Assembly (NCBI GenBank): GCA_024138025.1
Contig: JAMXBD010000974.1
Coordinates: 248,001-312,000 of the forward strand
From: Combretum micranthum
Lineage: Eukaryota; Streptophyta; Magnoliopsida; Myrtales; Combretaceae
Direction: 5' to 3'
DNA length: 64,000 nucleotides
Part shown: piece by piece, positions 58,201 to 64,000 of the stretch
Layout of the letters: each line of letters begins with the position of its first letter
Position numbering within the stretch: the first letter of the stretch is position 1
The notes under the pieces: generated by a model
Databases searched by the model: none
Seen by the model: the letters and a program-made list of their open reading frames with translations, nothing else
What the model was told of the DNA's origin: nothing
Translations under genes and position numbers: made by a program

Positions 58201-59099
58201 TGTTTCTTTCAACAAATTGGCTTAAAGACTTGATTATTTTTGTTTTTCTTTTCCTTATGAAATGTCATCACATATATGTATAATTCCTTCATGACAATAC
58301 AATTTATTTATTAGTTACTAATTTATACATATCATTAATAGCTTTAGTATTAGTGTATAATAAAGCTTTTTATTAGTATTTCCTTGATTGTTTCCACAGA
58401 TAAATGATGATTTCTTTTTGAAATAAGCATATCCAATGCTATTAGCATAATTTTTATTAATAAATACTATTGTAATGTATTATTCTAAGTGTGTATTTCT
58501 TTTTTTACCCCCCTTTTGAAGCATTTTTCAAAATGTTGATGCATTATATTTCGAATTGTGGGTTGTATTCCAAAATATGACTGTAGTAAAAAAAATTATT
58601 ATTCAGCACATTATGCCGGTATAATAGTGATAAAATGAAGGAAATGAAATATTTATATAATGATCAATTTACTACTAATGATTTCCTATTTTACGTTCAA
58701 CCACTCTTTACCTTAAATATGCTTCTAAGTTTTAATTCTTTTCATTCTTCTTTACCAACTAGTACAATTGAGAATAGTGAAGCTAAAATGTGACACACGG
58801 TCTGACATGAAGCTATTTAGAGACCCAAATTTTGGCAGAAACTCCAAGTTTGAATATTATATTATTTTTTAAAGGAGTTATGGAGCTTATAAAACAAAGT
58901 TTATAGATGGCTTCAAATAAACAAGTTTAATGTCTATTTCCCTTTTTATTATTGTCATGTAATGATGAAGTAAACTCATCAAATATTTTGATTTGGATAT
59001 TGCCGAAACAGTTTTATTTTGCAGAAGCGAAAACCAGACTCAGTTTCCAATCTATGCATTTTATTTTCTTTCTTAAATTATTAGTTCGAAGTTTCGTTA
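55216..59099. other. Intergenic, no gene supported
   Basis: A purine tract lies at 55,469-55,515. Frames at 56,928-57,164 (minus) and 57,694-57,891 (plus) have no recognisable domain. The stretch 57,990-58,180 has longer open pieces and a TTGCAG/GTTTGA-like acceptor occurs at 57,142, but no consistent exon set could be assembled. Confidence 0.4.
55469..55515 (+). repeat. Polypurine G/A tract
   Basis: Nearly 50 consecutive purines with several GGG or GGGG groups followed by (GA)n. On paper this could form triplex or G-quadruplex structures; there is no direct functional sign. Confidence 0.8.
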
Positions 59100-59540
59100 T
59101 GCTATAAATTTAAGTATCTGATACAAATTTGCTACGCATATTATCACAATCAAGCTATATTAATACTGTTAATATTGTAAGAATATATCTTAACACTGTA
59201 CTTATGATGGTAAAATTAAATTAATACAGTTTAATAATGTGGAGTTGATGACAACTAAACTGTCTTAATATATATTAATCATATTAATATGGTAGTAATT
59301 ATAGTCAAATAATATTAGTACAACAATTATGACAACTAAAAAATATTAATAAGGTCATTTGATAATTATATATGCATTAGAACAATAACAGTGGTAGACA
59401 TACAATATTAATATATTAATAATGACGGTCACGAAATATTAAAATAGTTTGACTCTATTTTTTTTTTTTTTTTTTGCTTAAAAAGGAAGTTTGACTCTAT
59501 TAATATGTATGTATTAATACAGTCAAGGTTTTTATTACAC
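59100..59540. repeat. Degenerate TAATATTA-rich repeat
   Basis: Words such as ATTAATACAGT, AATATTAATA and ATGACAACTAAA recur (ATGACAACTAAA at about 59,248 and 59,329). Spacing is irregular at roughly 40-80 bp. It looks like an eroded AT minisatellite. Confidence 0.4.
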
Positions 59541-60360
59541 CTCTATCAAAGATTTTATAAATTGTTATTCCTCATTTTATTGGATATTACAACATATTAT
59601 TTATTTGGTTACATTATCATTTCATATTTTCTTTGTGCAGTTTTTTTTTTTTATCAAAACTAAAATCCTTAAAATGACGAATAAGGAGCTTAATGACTTG
59701 ATTATTAGATAATGGTAATTTGTTCCAAAACGTTCTATTTCACCATGTAAAAAGTTCCTCAATCATTGTCCTCATTACTTTTATAGGAAAATGGTGACTT
59801 GTTTAATAAAATAAATTAATATATTTTGTAAATTTTATAAAGCATTGTTTTGGTTTTAATTTTACTTTACACGCAATTTCCATATAATATATGCATCTTT
59901 TTCCCCTTTTTTTAACAAATACATTGAAGTTGTGTGTATGTTTAAGCCTAAAATATCCTTCCAGAAAAGAGTTAATTTACTGTTAAGAAACTCCCAACAC
60001 TTGAACATTTTGATTGTCCTCAAGCAAATAATCACTATAAACTTAGTAAGGACAATGTTTTCTTCTCTAAAAACTCTACTACTCGGAAAAATCAACCATC
60101 AATCTCACTTAGATCAAATTAAAGCTTAACTATCTTACCTTCCATTGAGTTAAATATTTAAATTAACTCCAACGACTTCTTAAAATTTCATCAACTTACT
60201 TAACTTTTTATAATTATAACCATGTATTCAAGATACTAGAAATACTAGATTTCAACAACTAGTCCAAGTAAATCAAAATATTAATCTCATCAATTAATCT
60301 AAAATTGTATAGCAAAATCCAAACACAAAAGCAACTAAGGAGAATGAGACTTAGCTGAAC
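59541..60360. other. AT-rich sequence, probably outer part of Athila-like remnant
   Basis: No frame with a recognisable domain. It may include the minus-strand 3' LTR of the element whose polypurine tract is at 61,418, but no LTR edge was found. Confidence 0.3.
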
Positions 60361-61417
60361 TTTGTACAATTACTAATAAATATACACTCCCCACAAATAC
60401 ATGCCTATGCATCACAAAATAAATAAAAGCATATTACATCCCTCATCCCCTAACTTTTTCTTTCTCTTCTGTTTTTTTTTCCCCCAATGGAAGTGTATTC
60501 ATTTAGGTACAATTTCATTCAATCCAAGCTTCTTAACCCATGCAACAAGCTTTCAAACAATAGTCTTAAGTTCTTTAACCCAGTTAACAAATGTTATCCC
60601 CTTAAAAGAAGGCGTCCCCTTGGACTTACTTATTTAAGTTAATAAACCTTTCTTTAATTAGAGTGATTTCATCGTTCAGTAAGTCTCAGGCAAGATGATC
60701 TTAGGCTACTATGTTTTAAATGGATCCCATCAAACCTCTATCACACTAATTCAATTTCAACTTAATTGATTTAGTTCAATTTTCTCAAACTTTTCTCATG
60801 ACCCTTGTACTGAGTTTTCAACCGATGATCTCAAGCTTGTCACTCAAAGTAGCTAGCGTTATTCTCTAAATAAGGCACCTCGTAGGTTTTTTCACTCGAG
60901 TCTATGAGGCCTACAACTAAACTTTTATATTTTAGTTCACTATTTATTCCTTTTAGTTACTCTTAAACATTGTTTTTTTCAAGAAAATAAGATTGCAAAT
61001 GACAAATTTCATTTGTTCTTTCACTAGATACTATAAGGCTCTTAAAATTCCTAAGGAAACTATACTTAAAAGTAAACTCATAGTCAATTAACCTCTCATC
61101 AAACAATCTTGATCTAAGTTTAACTCTAAAAATTAAAATTTAAATAACAAGAAATTTTGCATCACTCGAACCTTATTATTCAACTCTATTAAAGTATAAT
61201 GAATGCACAACAAGAGAGTAAAGATTTAAGTTAATTTTTGCAATTTATACTAAGTTGCTTTACTCTAGAATGCAAATAATTTAAATAATTATCTAAGTGA
61301 AATGTTAAGGTTTCCCTTAAATAGCATATTCAAATTTAATAAGCTCATAAAGTGAAAATACTTAATATGGGGTCAATTTAAACTCACAAGCTCATGAATT
61401 AACTCTTTTTACCTTAA

Positions 61418-61431
61418 TCCCTTTCCCCACA
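61418..61431 (-). promoter_or_regulatory. Polypurine tract of Athila-like element
   Basis: The minus-strand sequence GTGGGGAAAGGGAT follows a CTTAAGT phrase and lies about 20 bp after GAGGATAATG. The position and composition match the PPT of plant Athila-type gypsy elements. Confidence 0.5.
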
Positions 61432-61879
61432 CTTAAGTTAGACATTATCCTCAATGTCTCAATTAAACACTAACAAGGCAAAAGAAAAAGGAAAGGAAAA
61501 GGAGAATCGAAACTGTCCCCATTTTCAGTTCATTAACCATTTGATTCCATTCCTATCCACACAAAAGATTGCAAGTTTCCTTGATAAATTCTTGTTGTAA
61601 CTTCTAATCGTGTTGCAAAAGTCAAACCTAAAGGTGCAAATCCAAAGAAAAAACAAAGAGAGAAAAAAATTAAAAGAAAATTAGTCTATCCCATGCTAGT
61701 TTACTAGCCAACCATTAGAATAATCTTTGCTCAAAGAGAGCAAGCTAAAAAATTACACATCAAAATATCAATAGAAAAACAAAAATCAAATAAGTCTCCA
61801 TAAAGTCATCTCCTTGAATTGCAGCGGCTGCTTCATCTATATCTAGACATCAAATCCATGATCATTTACTTATTGGCTA

Positions 61880-62460
61880 GCTGTTATGCCTTCATTATCA
61901 TGCTTCTTCTTGGTCCATGATTCAATCCCACTAGACCATCTCTTCCTTATCTCCCACCTTTGCATTAGCTTCATTTATAGGAATAGAAGCCATGTTCTCA
62001 TCTTTAGTCTTTGTCACTTCATCCTTTGATGATTCTTCAGTTAGAATAGGATATGGAGGCATTTGAAGATGTAGATGGTCTTCTATAACTTCAAAACAAG
62101 ATATACCATTTGCTTTTATAATTGAATCTCTTTCTCAATACGCTAAGTAGTTGAGGTAGAAAAATCAACAACAGCCTTAGTATCAAATCTTCTATCTCAT
62201 GTTTTGTTTCAAAGGAAAACTTAATATCTTACTAGCTACAGAGACTATTGGTCAAGGGAATAGATGCACATATCTCAACTTCAAGAGGGGGATTAGGAAA
62301 CAAACCTAAGTTCTGCAAGATCCCAGTGATAAAAGCCCCTCAACATATTTTACCAAACCCCTTTATCCATGACCTGATGCTTTATAAAGAACGTTGGATA
62401 GCCACTAATGTTTATGGGATATTTCTTGATCATGATATATAAGAAAAACATATCATTGTT
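61880..62460 (-). pseudogene. Plant-transposon-domain-like frame, broken
   Basis: On the minus strand YPINISGYPTFFIKHQVM and then, across a frame change, GAFITGILQNLGLFPNPPLE resemble the end of the 'putative plant transposon protein' domain seen as an env-like or Gag-like ORF in Athila-type elements (pattern: PYG-x-L-I-T-x-I-L-x-x-F-G-V). After several stops, a later acidic tail (PPYPILTEESSKDEVTKTKD) also fits. Identification is by pattern memory. A plus-strand open frame at 62,248-62,442 overlaps and is judged a shadow. Confidence 0.4.
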
Positions 62461-63386
62461 TCACTAGCCTTGTATTATATCCCCTACTAGTCAAAGAGTG
62501 TAATAGCAACTAGTGGACAACCTTATACTCAGGCTTCTCTAAAGTGGACCCTTCTGATTTTAAAGAATTATAAGCATTGGAGCTTTTACTCCAGTGCACC
62601 TAACATCTAATTGCAAAAGTGCTATAAGGAGATTTATTGGGAAAATTCATAAAGTCTTCTTTTAGTGTAAACTTTACATCATATATCCCAGAGGCTACAC
62701 AAAACTCTATATGGTAAAAGTTCTATGAACTCATCTATGTTAAACTACACTCTATTATTTATCCCAAAAATAGCATTGTGATTTTGAAAGTAGACATGAA
62801 TTCCTAGTAAGGTGCACTACCTATTACTTTGAGTTGTATATAGGTAGTGGATTCATGTCAACAAGCATAACGTTCAAAATGCATGACCCAAGCACAATTC
62901 ATCTAATTCAATCGAATTGTAACCCAATTGCAATCTAAACAACATGCACTCTTACTAACAGCTATTGATTTCATTTAATTGGATCACAATTTAAGGGAAG
63001 AAGCCTTATTCAAATTTTATGAACCTTGGATACATGCTCCTTGCACAATTGATGAATTCAATATGTAAAATGTGAAATTTCATGATTACTCAAGAAATCA
63101 AAGACTAGACATGAGGAAAGAAATCCAAGTAAATCATGAAGTTCATCAAAAATTGAAAGTATCCAAATTCGAATCGAAACCTTAATTTGCATTCATTTGT
63201 CCAAATTGCAAATTCATAAAAAAAAAGGTTGAAAAGATAGAAGAATTGTTTAAAATCGAAGGAGAGTTGTTCGAAGATTAAGTGTGAAAATCGGGGTAAC
63301 TAATGCCAAATTCTTGTGTGCAAGAGAGAGATGGAAAAGAAGGAACAAGTTGCACAACCTAAAATGAAGACTTATGTATCAAGGGG

Positions 63387-63394
63387 TATTTATA
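63387..63394 (-). promoter_or_regulatory. TATA box of LTR-like region
   Basis: TATAAATA in the minus-strand context CACATATAAATACCCC. About 30-90 bases downstream lies a C/T-rich leader (CTCTCTCTTGCACAC). This layout is that of an LTR promoter. Confidence 0.5.
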
Positions 63395-64000
63395 TGTGCA
63401 TGATATCATGCGAGTGGTGTATGAGCGTGTGTAATGGGCTATGCAACTCTTTGTAGGTGAAAGTGAATTGCCCTAAATGTGCCATGAGCGATGCTCAAGC
63501 TCAATGAATTGATCGTGTACCTCCTTATGAATTATTGTCTATAAGGCATTGGGTTTACACAAGGTGCACTAGATTCGAGTGTGCACCTCTCTATGGATTT
63601 TAAAGGGAACTTACTTGATAGTGCACAAGTAAAGGAATATGGTCATGGAATAAGTTTGTTTCTTATGTGGATGTGTACGACCAATCCACAAGCTTTTGGA
63701 TTGAGTCATGCAACCATTTTGGGGTCTACACCTGGAATAATGCAATGGCCATAGTGTAAACCCCTCGTTTTCTAAGGAAAAGTTGCAATAAATCCTAACC
63801 TTAATCAAACCAGAATTTCAAAAGTCAACTATGATCAAGGTAAACTAGCAATTTCAACTTCGGCAATCCCACACTCGAAACTTGAGGACAATTGAAATGA
63901 GCCAATGGTGGATTGTAGTTTAGAATGATATAAGGGGGCCTAAAAAGCTCATATTCACCCAAAAATCATCCGTTTTGGACTCGAACAGGATCAGTTCCCA

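Larger units (their letters stand above)
60361..64000 (-). mobile_element. Athila-like gypsy derivative, minus strand
   Basis: On the minus strand a promoter-bearing LTR-like part (63,960-62,900, TATA at 63,394-63,387) is followed by a broken frame (62,460-61,880), then GACATTGAGGATAATGTC and GTGGGGAAAGGGAT, the polypurine tract, and a non-coding tail toward 60,360. The GAGGATAATGTxxxxCTTAAGTGTGGGG phrase is a hallmark of Athila-type internal ends. There is no visible gag-pol, so it is either deleted or a non-autonomous derivative. Its right edge may extend beyond the window. Confidence 0.5.

Noticed and set aside
62248..62442. 64-codon plus-strand frame
   Set aside because: It overlaps the minus-strand plant-transposon-like frame, which fits the orientation of the promoter and polypurine tract better.

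Overview
This is an AT-rich, plant-type nuclear window, almost certainly repeat-dense intergenic DNA of a dicot-like flowering plant. The evidence is Ty1/copia and Ty3/gypsy LTR retrotransposons in several decay states, Mutator-like and Harbinger-like MITEs, and plant-style splice-donor and TATA sequences inside LTRs. I see no intact host protein-coding gene, no tRNA or rRNA gene and no CRISPR or operon structure. Nearly all long reading frames belong to broken retrotransposons. The species cannot be named from the sequence.

Layout. 1-11 kb: mostly unassignable AT-rich DNA with a decayed LTR-like stretch (1.1-2.5 kb), an hAT-like remnant (4.7-5.5 kb) and a Mutator-type MITE (7.76-8.12 kb). 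11.3-18.0 kb: the 3' part of a gypsy element with an unusually long LTR (5,337 bp) holding a tandem array; its right end cuts the RNase H region of a minus-strand copia element (17.96-22.33 kb, with its 5' LTR and primer-binding site). 22.3-26.9 kb: no genes, one fold-back element. 26.9-34.5 kb: a minus-strand Athila-like gypsy element hit twice by other gypsy elements that collapsed to solo LTRs (26,993-29,482 and 30,918-34,501, each with a perfect 5-bp target duplication). 34.5-35.2 kb: two MITEs, one carrying a run of 28 G. 35,353-38,781: a third solo LTR, minus strand, perfect 5-bp duplication, same family as the 5.3-kb LTR.

39.0-44.7 kb: a minus-strand copia RT fragment abuts a 5'-truncated plus-strand copia element (gag, protease, integrase, RT, RNase H, 1.4-kb 3' LTR), the best-preserved coding region here. 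45.2-45.7 kb: an unrecognised minus-strand reading frame. 47.2-50.3 kb: a minus-strand copia element with gag, protease and integrase but no RT. 51.2-52.8 kb: an Athila-like LTR on the plus strand, homologous to the one at 29.5-30.9 kb. 54.06-55.2 kb: a long-TIR Mutator-like element with GC-richer filler (Pack-MULE candidate). 55-59.8 kb: unassigned. 60-64 kb: minus-strand Athila-like sequence with a polypurine tract, a plant-transposon-domain-like frame and an LTR promoter.

The elements do not act together as a pathway. The biology is layered insertion, solo-LTR formation, promoter-bearing LTRs and decay by nonsense changes, several of them C-to-T or G-to-A. I found no convincing new system; the most informative points are the nested solo LTRs, the repeat-expanded LTR and the Pack-MULE candidate.
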